Notes: generated from the sequence alone by a model not told the origin. A stretch of DNA of 64,000 nucleotides from Kitasatospora atroaurantiaca (GCF_007828955.1 NZ_VIVR01000001.1:4650001-4714000), one strand, 5' to 3'; counted from the stretch's first letter, positions 45,097 through 54,698 are shown. Numbers and translations: made by a program.

Positions 45097-45322
45097 TCTC
45101 CTCGGCGGCCTCCTCGGCCGCCAGTGCCGCATCCAGCCGGGCCCTGGCACCGTCCAGCCAGCGCTGGCAGACCTTGGCCAGCTGCTCGCCGCGCTCCCAG
45201 AGCGCCAGAGACTCCTCCAGCGAGACGCCGCCCGCCTCCAGCTGCCGGACCACCTCCAACAGGGCGTCCCTGGCCTGCTCGTAGCCCAGGCTGTCGTCGG
45301 TGCCGTTCTGCTGCTCTGTCAT
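45092..45322 (-). CDS. xseB: Exodeoxyribonuclease VII small subunit
   Basis: 76 residues, the normal size. The two-helix hairpin LGYEQARDALLEVVRQLEAGGVSLEESLALWERGEQLAKVCQRWLDGARARL is diagnostic. Several XseB subunits decorate one XseA to give the single-strand exonuclease. The gene lies downstream of xseA on the same strand, but a divergent acetyltransferase gene on the other strand is placed between them, so it probably has its own promoter. Confidence 0.93.
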   Translation of the reverse strand: MTEQQNGTDDSLGYEQARDALLEVVRQLEAGGVSLEESLALWERGEQLAKVCQRWLDGARARLDAALAAEEAAEEK

Positions 45323-45392
45323 GGCGCCAGCGTATGGGGTGGCGCAGACAATTCGGGTGCGCGCGGACGGAAGCCCCCACTAGCCTCCGGCC

Positions 45393-45887
45393 ATGACCCT
45401 GGTACGGCCCGCCACCCCCGCCGACGCCCCCGAACTGGTCCGCCTGCGCGGCCTGATGTTCGAGGCCATGCCGAGCATGGCCGGGGATCTGGGCCCCGGC
45501 CCGTGGCAGGCCGCTGCCGAGGCCGTCCTCCGTGAGCGGCTGGCCGCGCCGGCCGAGGCCGCCACCATGCCCGCGTTCGTGGTGGACGACCCGGAGCGCC
45601 CCGGCCGCCTGGCCTCGTGCGCCGTCGGCACCCTGGAGCGGCGGCTGCCCGCACCCGGCCACCCCGACGGGCGCTTCGGCTTCGTCTTCAACATCTGCAC
45701 CGACCCCGGCAGCCGCCACCGGGGTTATGCGCGTGCCTGCACCGAGGCCCTGGTGGCCTGGTTCGACGAGCGCCGGGTCACCCGGATCGACCTGCACGCC
45801 AGCGAGGGCGGCGAGGCGCTCTACCGCAGCCTGGGCTTCCACGAGCACTCGATCCCGCTGTCCCGCCAGCGGCTGATCAACGACTGA
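45393..45887 (+). CDS. GNAT-family N-acetyltransferase
   Basis: 164 residues, single GNAT domain: MTLVRPATPADAPELVRLRGLMFEAM at the start, GRFGFVFNICTDPGSRHRGYARACTEALV (acetyl-CoA loop, about 95-120), and ASEGGEALYRSLGFHEHSIPL at the end. TAGCCT at 45381-45386 ends six bases before the ATG with no ribosome-binding site, so a leaderless transcript is likely. It is embedded between xseB and xseA on the opposite strand. Substrate unknown. Confidence 0.87.
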   Translation: MTLVRPATPADAPELVRLRGLMFEAMPSMAGDLGPGPWQAAAEAVLRERLAAPAEAATMPAFVVDDPERPGRLASCAVGTLERRLPAPGHPDGRFGFVFNICTDPGSRHRGYARACTEALVAWFDERRVTRIDLHASEGGEALYRSLGFHEHSIPLSRQRLIND

Positions 45888-45893
45888 TCCTGC

Positions 45894-47102
45894 TCACTGA
45901 CCGACCGTCACGCCGAAGCCGCCCTCGGCCACCCGGACGTGCAGCTCCTCGCCGGCTGTCACCTGGGCCGCATCCGTCACCACATGGCCGTCCGCCCGCT
46001 GCACAACCGCGTACCCGCGCTCCAGGGTTGCCAGCGGGGAGAGGGCCACCACCCGGGCCAGGGTGTGGCCGAGATCCGACTCGGCGCCGTCCAGCCGGTG
46101 CCCGAGACAGCGTCGGGAGCGCTCGAGCAGCGCCGTCACCTCGGCCGCCCGCGCCTCCACCAACTGCTGCGGCGCGGCCAGCACCGGCCGGCTCCGTACG
46201 CTCGCCAGCCCGGCCAGCTCCCGCTCGACCCGGCCGAAGACGTGCCGCCTGGCCCGGTCGCGCAGCTGGTGCACCTTGGTCAGCTCCTCGCCGACGTCCG
46301 GGACGACGCGCTTGGCCGCGTCGGTGGGGGTCGAGGCCCGCAGGTCCGCGACGAAGTCCAGCAGCGGCTGGTCCGGCTCGTGGCCGATCGCGCTCACCAC
46401 CGGCGTCCGGGCGGCGGCCACCGTACGGATCAGGCCCTCGTCGGAGAAGGGCAGCAGGTCCTCCACGCTGCCTCCGCCGCGGGCCACGATGATCACGTCC
46501 ACCTCGGCGTGCGCGTCCAGCTCCCGGACGGCCGCCGAGACCTGGGCGACCGCGGCGTTCCCCTGCACCGGTACGTTCCGCACCTCGAAGCGGACGGCCG
46601 GCCAGCGCCGTCGGGCGTTCTCCAGGACGTCCCGCTCGGCGGCCGAGCCCCGGCCGGTCACCAGGCCGATGCAGTGCGGCAGGAAGGGCAGCGGCTTCTT
46701 CCGCTCGGCCGCGAACAGTCCCTCGGTGGCCAGTCTGCGCTTCAGGTGCTCCAGCCGGGCCAGCAGCTCGCCGAGGCCGACCAGCCGGATCTCCGAGGCC
46801 CGCAGCGAGAGCTGGCCGCGCGCCGCGTACCACTCGGGCTTGGCGTGGACGATGATCCGCGAGCCCTCCTGCACGTCCTCGGCCACCTGCTCGAAGACGG
46901 CCCGGAAGCAGGTGACGGTGAGTGAGACGTCCCGCTCCGGGTCACGCAGCGTCAGGAAGACCACCCCCGCGCCCGGCCGCCGGCTGAGCTGGGTGATCTG
47001 CCCCTCCACCCACACCTCGCCCAGCCGGTCGATCCAGCCGCCGATCAGCGCGGAGACCTTGCCGACCGGAATCGGGGCTTCGGGTGAACTGGTAGTGGCC
47101 AT
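45894..47102 (-). CDS. xseA: Exodeoxyribonuclease VII large subunit
   Basis: 402 residues from ATG 47102. An N-terminal OB-fold (about 10-105: IPVGKVSALIGGWIDRLGEVWVEGQITQLSRRPGAGVVFLTLRD) is followed by the catalytic exonuclease VII domain (GLVTGRGSAAERDVLENARRRWP, VDVIIVARGGGSVEDLLPFSDE, RTPVVSAIGHEPDQPLLDFVADLRASTPTDAA). A helical part and a C-terminal barrel segment follow. TACCCT lies seven bases before the start on the coding strand and no ribosome-binding site is seen, so the gene is probably leaderless. It acts with XseB. Confidence 0.95.
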   Translation of the reverse strand: MATTSSPEAPIPVGKVSALIGGWIDRLGEVWVEGQITQLSRRPGAGVVFLTLRDPERDVSLTVTCFRAVFEQVAEDVQEGSRIIVHAKPEWYAARGQLSLRASEIRLVGLGELLARLEHLKRRLATEGLFAAERKKPLPFLPHCIGLVTGRGSAAERDVLENARRRWPAVRFEVRNVPVQGNAAVAQVSAAVRELDAHAEVDVIIVARGGGSVEDLLPFSDEGLIRTVAAARTPVVSAIGHEPDQPLLDFVADLRASTPTDAAKRVVPDVGEELTKVHQLRDRARRHVFGRVERELAGLASVRSRPVLAAPQQLVEARAAEVTALLERSRRCLGHRLDGAESDLGHTLARVVALSPLATLERGYAVVQRADGHVVTDAAQVTAGEELHVRVAEGGFGVTVGQ

Positions 47103-47274
47103 GCGTACGAGGGTAGGGGGTGGCGGGCCGATCAGGCCGGGCTCGCGGCGTTGGGGCACGCACCTCGCCGCGTTGTCGTCGGTCGCCGCAGCTCCGCTGC
47201 TCCTCCCTCCTCCGCCTTGCGATGCGCGCACCCCGACGCCGCTCCCTGATCCGGCCTGATCGGCCCGCCACCCC

Positions 47275-48615
47275 CTAACGCCGCCTGCCGACAGCCGTTC
47301 CCTGTACGAGCAGTACCAGCAGGCCGACCGCCAGCCAGATGCCGCCGGCCACCTGGGCGGTGTGCGAGGCCTCGATCAGGACGGCGACGATCACCGCGAT
47401 GCCGAGCACCGGCACCACCACGTGCTTCAGCCATTCCTGCGAGTGGTGCCTGACGGCGTACCAGCCGATCACCGAGGCCTGCAGCAGCGCGAAGGCGGTG
47501 AGTGCCCCGACGTTGACGACCGAGGTGAGCTTGTCGAGCCCGTCGTCCCGGCGGGCCGCCCACACCGCCGCTCCCAGCGTGATCACCGCGGCGGTGAGCA
47601 GGGCGAGCTGCGGTACCCGGCGGTGCGACTCGACGGCGGCCAGGGCACGGGGCAGGCGCCCCTCGCGTCCCATGGCGAACAGCAGCCGCCCCGCCGCCGC
47701 CTGCCCGGCCAGCGCCGCAAAGGCCGCCCCGATCGCCTTGCTCGCCGCGACCAGCTGGTGCAGCCAGTGCCCGATCGAGGCCTCGACCGTGTCGTAGAAG
47801 GCGGAGCCCTGAGCAGCCGGGTCCGCCTGCAGCTGCTGCGGGGTCGTCGGTTCCAGCAGCGCCACCAGGTACGTCTGTGCCACGAACAGGACCCCGGCCA
47901 GCGCCAGGCACCAGAGCACCGCCTTCGCCACCGCCGCCGAGGCCCCGACGGCCTCCTCCACGAAGGTCGCGATGGCGTCGAAGCCCAGGTACGACAGCAC
48001 CGCGACCGACACCGCCGAGATCACCGCGGTCAGCGAGAAGTCGCCGACGGCCGTCAGCGGCGACCACCAGTCCTGCTCCGCCCCGTCCCGGATCAGCACC
48101 ACCACCGCCGAGACCATGAACACCGCCAGCACCACGATCTCCATCGCCAGCACCGCGAAGCCGACCACCGCCGCCGTCCGCACCCCGGCCAGGTTGAGCG
48201 CCGTGGTGACCAGCACCGCGAACGTCGTCCACACCCACCGCGAGACATCCGGTACCAGCGAGTGCAGCGCGATCCCGGAGAAGAGGTACGCCACCGCCGG
48301 GATCAGCAGGTAGTCCAGCATCACCATCCACCCGGCGATGAACCCCGGCCCCTCGCCGAGCCCGGCCCGCGCGTACGCGAAGACCGAGCCCGCCTGCGGC
48401 ACCGCACGCACCATCTGGGCGTACGAGAACGCGGTGAAACCCATCGCGACGGTCGCCGCCAGATAGACGGCGGCGACCGCACCGTGGCTCTTGGCGTCCA
48501 GTACCCCGAACACGCCGACGGGTGCCATCGGGGCGATGAACAGCAGCCCGTAGACCATCAGATCGCGTACGCCCAGGCTGCGCCGCAGGCCGCTCGACTC
48601 CCCTTGCTCCGTCAC
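47275..48615 (-). CDS. APC-superfamily amino acid permease
   Basis: 446 residues from GTG 48615, with about twelve hydrophobic helices. The first helix carries the APC motif LMVYGLLFIAPMAPVGVFGVL. FAYARAGLGEGPGFIAGWMVMLDYLLIP and SYLGFDAIATFVEEAVGASAAVAKAVLWCLALAGVLF are further conserved blocks. Putrescine or neutral amino acid uptake is typical for close relatives, but substrate specificity is not readable here. It is divergent from ispH; the start codon is preceded by CAAATT six bases away, a weak leaderless promoter. Confidence 0.88.
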   Translation of the reverse strand: MTEQGESSGLRRSLGVRDLMVYGLLFIAPMAPVGVFGVLDAKSHGAVAAVYLAATVAMGFTAFSYAQMVRAVPQAGSVFAYARAGLGEGPGFIAGWMVMLDYLLIPAVAYLFSGIALHSLVPDVSRWVWTTFAVLVTTALNLAGVRTAAVVGFAVLAMEIVVLAVFMVSAVVVLIRDGAEQDWWSPLTAVGDFSLTAVISAVSVAVLSYLGFDAIATFVEEAVGASAAVAKAVLWCLALAGVLFVAQTYLVALLEPTTPQQLQADPAAQGSAFYDTVEASIGHWLHQLVAASKAIGAAFAALAGQAAAGRLLFAMGREGRLPRALAAVESHRRVPQLALLTAAVITLGAAVWAARRDDGLDKLTSVVNVGALTAFALLQASVIGWYAVRHHSQEWLKHVVVPVLGIAVIVAVLIEASHTAQVAGGIWLAVGLLVLLVQGTAVGRRR

Positions 48616-48721
48616 GAACCAAATTTGAGCACTCCCGACGTGACCCGGCAGGTACGCCACACATCTCGGCGCGGCCCGGCTGGAGAGTCCGCGGCGAAGC
48701 CGGGCCCGTACCATGGGTGCC

Positions 48722-49696
48722 ATGTCCAACACTGCTCAGCGCCGTGTCCTGCTCGCCGCCCCCCGGGGCTACTGCGCGGGCGTCGACCGCGCCGTCATCG
48801 CCGTGGAGAAGGCCCTGGAGCAGTACGGGGCACCGATCTACGTCCGCAAGCAGATCGTCCACAACAAGTTCGTGGTGCAGACCCTGGAGAAGCAGGGCGC
48901 GATCTTCGTCGACGAGACGGAGGAGGTGCCGGAGGGCTCGATCGTGGTCTTCTCTGCGCACGGCGTCGCCCCGTCGGTCCACGACGAGGCCAGGACCGGC
49001 AAGCTCGCGACCATCGACGCCACCTGCCCCCTGGTGACCAAGGTCCACAAGGAGGCCGTCCGGTTCGCCGAGGAGGACTACGACATCCTGCTGGTCGGCC
49101 ACGAGGGCCACGAGGAGGTCATCGGCACCATGGGCGAGGCCCCGGAGCGGATCCACCTGGTGGACGGTGCCGAGGACGTCGCCAACGTGCAGGTCCGCGA
49201 CGAGAGCAAGGTCGTCTGGCTCTCCCAGACCACTCTTTCGGTGGACGAGACCATGGCCACCGTCGGCGAGCTCAAGAAGCGCTTCCCGCTGCTGGTCAGC
49301 CCGCCCAGCGACGACATCTGCTACGCGACCCAGAACCGCCAGGTGGTCGTGAAGCAGATCGCCCCCGAGACCGACCTGCTGATCGTGGTGGGCTCCAAGA
49401 ACTCCTCCAACTCGGTCCGTCTGGTCGAGGTGGGCCTGGAGTACGGCGCCAAGGCCGCCCACCTGGTGGACTTCGCCGACGAGATCGACGAGAGCTGGCT
49501 GGACGGCGTCACCACGGTCGGCCTGACCAGCGGCGCCTCGGTGCCGGAGATCCTGGTGGAGGGCGTGCTCACGTACCTCGCCGAGCGCGGCTACGGCGAC
49601 GTGCAGACCGTCAAGACCGCCGAGGAGCACCTGATCTTCTCGCTGCCCAAGGAGCTCCGCCGCGACCTGCGGGCCGAGGCCGCCGGGAAGCTCTGA
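48722..49696 (+). CDS. ispH: 4-hydroxy-3-methylbut-2-enyl diphosphate reductase
   Basis: The last enzyme of the MEP isoprenoid pathway, making IPP and DMAPP with a [4Fe-4S] cluster. 324 residues. All three cluster cysteines are present: APRGYCAGVDRAV (about 19), DATCPLVTKVHKE (about 100), DDICYATQNRQ (about 200). GHEGHEEVIGTMGE and LTSGASVPEILVEGVL are also conserved. TACCAT ends seven bases before ATG 48722; the in-frame ATG at 48713 would start inside this -10 element, so 48722 is preferred. Its products feed the cis-prenyltransferase in this window. Confidence 0.96.
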   Translation: MSNTAQRRVLLAAPRGYCAGVDRAVIAVEKALEQYGAPIYVRKQIVHNKFVVQTLEKQGAIFVDETEEVPEGSIVVFSAHGVAPSVHDEARTGKLATIDATCPLVTKVHKEAVRFAEEDYDILLVGHEGHEEVIGTMGEAPERIHLVDGAEDVANVQVRDESKVVWLSQTTLSVDETMATVGELKKRFPLLVSPPSDDICYATQNRQVVVKQIAPETDLLIVVGSKNSSNSVRLVEVGLEYGAKAAHLVDFADEIDESWLDGVTTVGLTSGASVPEILVEGVLTYLAERGYGDVQTVKTAEEHLIFSLPKELRRDLRAEAAGKL

Positions 49697-49704
49697 TCGC
49701 TGTC

Positions 49705-49742
49705 GATGCCCGGGTACCCGCCGAGACGGGTGCCCGGGCATC
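49705..49742 (+). terminator. Terminator of ispH
   Basis: A 15-bp stem GATGCCCGGGTACCC (49705-49719) with GGGTGCCCGGGCATC (49728-49742), one G-U pair, 8-nt loop, beginning eight bases after the stop codon. Confidence 0.82.
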
Positions 49743-49828
49743 GCGCTGTCCGGGGCTGGGTATCAGCAGGCGGGGGCGGGCGGCCGCCCGTACTTTTGTG
49801 CACAGGCTGTGGACAACGGAGGGCGGCG

Positions 49829-50578
<750 letters not shown>

Positions 50579-50620
50579 GCCGACCGGGTGCGTGGCGCTG
50601 CTCGCGCCGGCTCAATTGTC

Positions 50621-50712
50621 TGTCCGGCTCCGCCCGGCTCAGTTTGTCCGGCTCCGCCGACTCAGCTGTTTGTCCGGCTCCGCCGACTCAGCTGTTTGTC
50701 CGGCTCCGCCGA
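50621..50712. repeat. Short tandem repeat array overlapping a gene end
   Basis: Four consecutive units starting TGTCCGGCTCCGCC: 24 bp (50621-50644), 26 bp (50645-50670), an identical 26 bp (50671-50696), then a partial unit (50697-50712). The array overlaps the stop codon and the last codons of the minus-strand membrane protein gene. Likely a variable-number repeat. Confidence 0.8.
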
Positions 50713-51275
50713 ATGTGACGCTGCGCCAGGAACCGCGCCGCTGCGATCGCCGCCGCGAGGCCCGTCCCCGTGAACAGCCACCCGGCCCGCAGCGCGAGCC
50801 CGCTCGCCAGCGCCACGACCTGCGCCGTCACTCCCGGTGCGGAGACCGGCCCGAGCAGCAGCAGTGCTGCCGCGAAGGCGATCGGTCCGCTGATTGGGGC
50901 GGCCAGCAGGTCGGGGAGCCGTACCCGGACGGCCAGCTGGAAGCAGACCACGAGATAGCCGAGCCCGAAGAGCACTCCCAGCCCCCCGAACAGCACCCGG
51001 TCCACCGCCGCGACCGCCAGCGTCCCGGCCACCGCGAGCACCCCGGTGCCCACGGCCGTCAGCCGGGCGGGCCGGCCGCTGCGCGGCCTGTCACGGGCGG
51101 CCCCGAGCTGCCGCGGCAGCCTCAGCCGGAGCCGGGGCGCTGGACGGGCCCCGGAGGCCGTCCGCAGCCGGGATTCTGGGGGCGTGGCGGGCCCCGGTAC
51201 GGCGGCCTCGGCGGCGCCGCCGGCTGGCGGTCGGCGGCGGGGCCCGGGCGGCTGGGTACGGATGCTCTGCTCCAC
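50688..51275 (-). CDS. DUF6542-like membrane protein
   Basis: 195 residues from GTG 51275. The Arg/Pro-rich cytoplasmic N-terminus (about 1-65) is followed by four hydrophobic helices (LTAVGTGVLAVAGTLAVAAVD, LFGGLGVLFGLGYLVVCFQLAV, PIAFAAALLLLGPV, VVALASGLALRAGWLFTGTGLAAAIAAA). A basic tail, FLAQRHIRRSRTNS, is encoded by the edge of the tandem repeat. TACGTT ends six bases before the start with no ribosome-binding site (leaderless). Function unknown; family name given from general appearance and position. Confidence 0.72.
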   Translation of the reverse strand: MEQSIRTQPPGPRRRPPAGGAAEAAVPGPATPPESRLRTASGARPAPRLRLRLPRQLGAARDRPRSGRPARLTAVGTGVLAVAGTLAVAAVDRVLFGGLGVLFGLGYLVVCFQLAVRVRLPDLLAAPISGPIAFAAALLLLGPVSAPGVTAQVVALASGLALRAGWLFTGTGLAAAIAAARFLAQRHIRRSRTNS

Positions 51276-51412
51276 CCACCCAACGTACGGTCCGATCATC
51301 GCCACACTGTGTAATGGCCGCAATTGGCCCCTCGCCGTGTCCCCGAACGGAGTAGCGTCGGCCCGTACGGATGGTCCCGTACGGATCATCGGGGAGGTCA
51401 TCGGGAGGCGCT

Positions 51413-51799
51413 GTGACCGGCATCGGCTTCGCATTCGAACGGCTGCACCACGTCCAGCTGGACATCCCGGCCGGCTCGGAGGACCTCTGCCGTGAGTTCT
51501 GGGCCGGGGTGCTGGGCATGACCGAGCTGGCGAAGCCGCCGGTGCTCGCCGCGCGCGGCGGCTGCTGGTTCCGGGGCGGCGGTGTCGAGGTCCATCTGGG
51601 GGTGGTGGCCGACTTCGTCCCGTCACCCAGGTCGCACCCGGGCATCCTGGTCCGTTCCCTGCCCGAACTGGCCGCCCGGCTCGCGGCGCACGGCCACGAG
51701 GTGGTCTGGGACGACAACTTCCCCGGCTTCCGCCGATTCCACTCCGCCGACAAGCTCGGCAACCGTCTGGAGTTCCTGGAGGCCTCGGCCGCCGCCTGA
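51413..51799 (+). CDS. VOC/glyoxalase-fold protein
   Basis: 128 residues from GTG 51413 with GGGAGG upstream. Vicinal-oxygen-chelate fold: FERLHHVQLDIPAGSEDLCREFWAGVLGM at the start, GGCWFRGGGVEVHLGV in the middle, NRLEFLEA at the end. The positions usually binding metal (His about 12, His about 63, Glu near the C-terminus) are present. Could be a glyoxalase, a dioxygenase or a resistance protein; no context decides. It directly precedes ychF. Confidence 0.82.
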   Translation: MTGIGFAFERLHHVQLDIPAGSEDLCREFWAGVLGMTELAKPPVLAARGGCWFRGGGVEVHLGVVADFVPSPRSHPGILVRSLPELAARLAAHGHEVVWDDNFPGFRRFHSADKLGNRLEFLEASAAA

Positions 51800-51873
51800 C
51801 CGTGACCCGTAGACTGGGCGATCGGCCCCTACGGTGCCGCTCCGCCCCCTCCAAGCCCACGGGACTTCGCTTC

Positions 51874-52947
51874 ATGTCGCTCACGATCGGAATCGTCGGC
51901 CTGCCGAACGTCGGCAAGTCGACCCTGTTCAACGCCCTGACCAAGAACGACGTGCTGGCGGCCAACTACCCGTTCGCCACCATCGAGCCCAACGTGGGCG
52001 TCGTCGGTGTCCCGGACTCGCGCCTGAAGACGCTCGCCGAGATCTTCGGCTCGCAGCGGCTGCTCCCGGCCACCGTGGACTTCGTGGACATCGCGGGCAT
52101 CGTGCGAGGCGCGAGCGAGGGCGAGGGCCTGGGCAACAAGTTCCTCGCCAACATCCGTGAGTCGGACGCGATCTGCCAGGTCGTCCGGGCCTTCACCGAC
52201 CCGGACGTGGTCCACGTGGACGGCAAGGTCTCGCCCAAGGACGACATCGAGACCATCCACACCGAGCTGATCCTCGCCGACCTGCAGACCATCGAGAAGG
52301 CGCTCCCGCGGCTCCAGAAGGAGGCCCGCCTCAAGAAGGAGACCGCGCCGGTCCTGGCCGCCGCCGAGGCCGCGCAGGCGATCCTGGAGACCGGCAAGAC
52401 CCTCTTCGAGGCCGGTTTCGACACCGGCTCGGTCCGTGAGCTCCACCTGCTCACGGCCAAGCCGTTCCTCTACGTCTTCAACGTGGACGAGGACGAGCTG
52501 ATCGACGAGGAGTTCAAGGACGCCCAGCGCGCCCTGGTCGCCCCCGCCGAGGCGATCTTCCTCAACGCCAAGATCGAGTCCGAGCTGATCGAGCTCGACG
52601 ACGCCGAGGCCCTCGAGCTCCTCCAGTCGATGGGCCAGGAGGAGCCCGGCCTGGCCACCCTCGGCCGCGTCGGCTTCGACACCCTCGGCCTGCAGACCTA
52701 CCTCACCGCCGGCCCCAAGGAAACCCGCGCCTGGACGATCAAGAAGGGCGCCACCGCCCCCGAGGCCGCCGGCGTGATCCACACCGACTTCCAGAAGGGC
52801 TTCATCAAGGCCGAGGTCATCTCCTTCGACGACCTGGTCGCGTGCGGCTCCGTCGCCGAGGCCCGCGCCAAGGGCAAGGCCCGTATCGAGGGCAAGGAGT
52901 ACGTCATGCAGGACGGCGACGTGGTGGAGTTCCGCTTCAACGTCTGA
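51874..52947 (+). CDS. ychF: Redox-regulated ATPase/GTPase YchF (Obg family)
   Basis: 357 residues. G1 GLPNVGKSTLFNALTK (about 8-23), G2/switch FATIEPNVG, G3 DIAGIVRGASEGEGLGNKFLANIRE, and NVDEDEL in place of NKxD, as usual in YchF, which prefers ATP. The C-terminal TGS domain has TAGPKETRAWTIKKGATAPEAAGVIHTDF and ends VEFRFNV. It associates with ribosomes. TAGACT at about 51810 is a likely -10. The final codons and stop (TTCCGCTTCAACGTCTGAC) are repeated at 56130, marking an insertion at this gene's 3' end. Confidence 0.96.
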   Translation: MSLTIGIVGLPNVGKSTLFNALTKNDVLAANYPFATIEPNVGVVGVPDSRLKTLAEIFGSQRLLPATVDFVDIAGIVRGASEGEGLGNKFLANIRESDAICQVVRAFTDPDVVHVDGKVSPKDDIETIHTELILADLQTIEKALPRLQKEARLKKETAPVLAAAEAAQAILETGKTLFEAGFDTGSVRELHLLTAKPFLYVFNVDEDELIDEEFKDAQRALVAPAEAIFLNAKIESELIELDDAEALELLQSMGQEEPGLATLGRVGFDTLGLQTYLTAGPKETRAWTIKKGATAPEAAGVIHTDFQKGFIKAEVISFDDLVACGSVAEARAKGKARIEGKEYVMQDGDVVEFRFNV

Positions 52948-52952
52948 CGGAT
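52930..52952. repeat. Left direct repeat (attL-like), inside the ychF 3' end
   Basis: TTCCGCTTCAACGTCTGAC followed by GGAT; encodes the final FRFNV-stop of ychF. Matches 56130-56152 with one mismatch. Confidence 0.75.
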
Positions 52953-52966
52953 AGTCAGATATGGGT

Positions 52967-52992
52967 CCCGGCCTGCTCATTGACAGGCCGGG
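52967..52992. terminator. Terminator between ychF and the AbiE operon
   Basis: CCCGGCCTG (52967-52975) with CAGGCCGGG (52984-52992), 8-nt loop, partly extended by GGG and CCC outside. Shared by convergent genes. Confidence 0.7.
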
Positions 52993-53076
52993 CCCTGGTG
53001 TCTGTCCGTGCGGGGTCGTTGTGGCCGGAGCTCGGCAAGGTTGTCCAGCATTGTCCCGGCTGCGCGTGGCCGAGCA

Positions 53077-53991
53077 TCATGGAAGCGCCGGCTTCCAAAC
53101 CCCGTCCTCCGGATGCCATGCTCCCGTCCCGGTTCCGTCGAGGATTGGATCGAGGTAAGGGCGGACGAGCGCGAGGGCCTCGTCGAGCGTTCGCGCGACA
53201 GGGGTTCTGGCGCGGCGGGCTTCGGCTGCGTATCCCGCCACCCAGGTTCTCCGCTCGGGCACGTCGAAGTGCACTGGAAGCTCGAGGTGCCGTCGGCCGG
53301 CCTCGGACGAGAGCGCACGGCGCTGATCGTCGGCGTCGACATGGGCCTCGGCGATGAGGGTTTGCAGGTCGACGAGGTCCTTGAAGCGCGTAGACGGCCG
53401 CTGTTCGGGGCCGTGGCGCTCGAATGTGGCGCAGGTCTTGTCGGCGATGTGATCGGTGATCGGATAGGCGAGATAGCGGGGCTGGACGAGTCCGGGGATC
53501 TCGATGCCAGTGAGGGTCGACACCTCGTCGGGCGCGCCTGTCATCCGGACCCCGTCGGCTACGACGTCGACGTGGAAGTTCGCCCACGGTGTCGGGCCGA
53601 TCCGGGCCACAATAGGGATGCGTACGCCAGTCGTGCCGTCTGCGACAGGTGTGCCGCGTCCGGCTTCGAAGATGAACCAATCTCCGGCATCGAGCGCGAG
53701 GGCCGACCGCAGGTCGCGCTCGGCCTGTTGGCGCTCGGCGGCGCGATAGACATCCAGGTCGACGGTGTGACGGACGGCGATCCGGCGGGCCAGTAGAGCG
53801 GTGGCTCCCTTCACGACCCAGCCGTCATCCAGGAGGTACAGCCTGCTGAGAAGGCGGTCATAGGCGAACTGACGCTGGAGGTCGGCAAGAGGCCATGGAC
53901 CGTGGGGCTCGGCGATCGCGCGGAGCCGGTCTGTGACCGCACGGCGGAATGCCATAGGCGTCGTGTACGGTCGCGGCGAGTCGAGACTCAT
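53077..53991 (-). CDS. abiEii: AbiEii/AbiGii-type nucleotidyltransferase toxin
   Basis: 304 residues from ATG 53991, overlapping the antitoxin stop by four bases (ATGA), as in known abiE operons. The minimal nucleotidyltransferase motif is present: WVVKGATALLARRIAVRHTVDLDVYRAAE (about 50-78: G-x-T-A-L and D-x-D). LADLQRQFAYDRLLSRLY precedes it and RFKDLVDLQTLIAE follows, as in the family. AbiEii-type toxins transfer nucleotides to target RNA (tRNA acceptor stems for MenT relatives) and cause growth arrest during phage infection. A longer open frame upstream exists but is not needed. Confidence 0.85.
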   Translation of the reverse strand: MSLDSPRPYTTPMAFRRAVTDRLRAIAEPHGPWPLADLQRQFAYDRLLSRLYLLDDGWVVKGATALLARRIAVRHTVDLDVYRAAERQQAERDLRSALALDAGDWFIFEAGRGTPVADGTTGVRIPIVARIGPTPWANFHVDVVADGVRMTGAPDEVSTLTGIEIPGLVQPRYLAYPITDHIADKTCATFERHGPEQRPSTRFKDLVDLQTLIAEAHVDADDQRRALSSEAGRRHLELPVHFDVPERRTWVAGYAAEARRARTPVARTLDEALALVRPYLDPILDGTGTGAWHPEDGVWKPALP

Positions 53992-54698
53992 GACCGGTTG
54001 CCGCCTTCCTGTTCGCGGGCGAGTGAGGCGCGGGCCTCCGCGAGCCATGCGTCGCGCTCGGGGGCTCCGGTCAGGTCCAACAGCCATGCGAGGAGCGCGA
54101 GTCCGTCGCCGCTCTCAAGTCCAAACCGTCTGGCCTGTGGGCCGAGCGCCGCAGCGGTGGTGCCCGGGTAGTCGAAGACCTGGCGGAGGGAATCGGCGAT
54201 CACATGGCCGACAGCCTGGGGATCCTCGTGATCGGCCAGGAGATCGGTGGCAATTCGCGACGCCCGGGTCACCAGAAGCCCGCGCAGGTCGATCCACTCC
54301 CCAGGGGCGAGCATTGATCGATGCAGCCTGACATCGGAGCGACGCGACTGGCGGCGTGTCGGCAGGATGAACTCGTGGACATCGGCAGGGAGATGCCCAA
54401 GGCCGTAGAGGCTTGCTGCCGAACGGTGCGAGATCACGCCTTGTTCAGGCTGCCGCTCCCAGGCTGGTACGTCCGGGGCGAGTTGCAGCCAGGCAGCGCG
54501 CAGTAGGAGATGATCAGCGGGCGGAGTGCCGCGCAGCCGGTACACGCCATGCGCTACCCGCTCTGCCGCGCCTCCGTGCGCTAGCCGGGACAGCGTGGTC
54601 CATGCCAGGCCGACGGCCTCGGCCTGGCGCCGGGTGAACATTCCCCATTGGTCTTCCGACAGATCGCTCAGGGTCTGTAGCGTTGAGGCATGCGCCAT
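53988..54698 (-). CDS. abiEi: AbiEi-type antitoxin/repressor
   Basis: 236 residues. The N-terminal winged helix (about 8-60: LSEDQWGMFTRRQAEAVGLAWTTLSRLAHGGAAERVAHGVYRLRGTP) is the AbiEi_4-type DNA-binding domain. The C-terminal part (VISHRSAASLYGLGHLPADVHEFILPTRR) is typical of type IV antitoxins. The family represses its own operon and neutralises AbiEii without stable contact. The promoter region upstream is strikingly AT-rich (TATACA eight bases before the ATG, no ribosome-binding site), pointing to foreign origin and leaderless expression. Confidence 0.85.
   Translation of the reverse strand: MAHASTLQTLSDLSEDQWGMFTRRQAEAVGLAWTTLSRLAHGGAAERVAHGVYRLRGTPPADHLLLRAAWLQLAPDVPAWERQPEQGVISHRSAASLYGLGHLPADVHEFILPTRRQSRRSDVRLHRSMLAPGEWIDLRGLLVTRASRIATDLLADHEDPQAVGHVIADSLRQVFDYPGTTAAALGPQARRFGLESGDGLALLAWLLDLTGAPERDAWLAEARASLAREQEGGNRS

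Noticed and set aside
50621..50712. CRISPR-like array
   Set aside because: Units are contiguous 24-26-bp repeats without spacers and no cas gene is near, so it is a simple tandem repeat.
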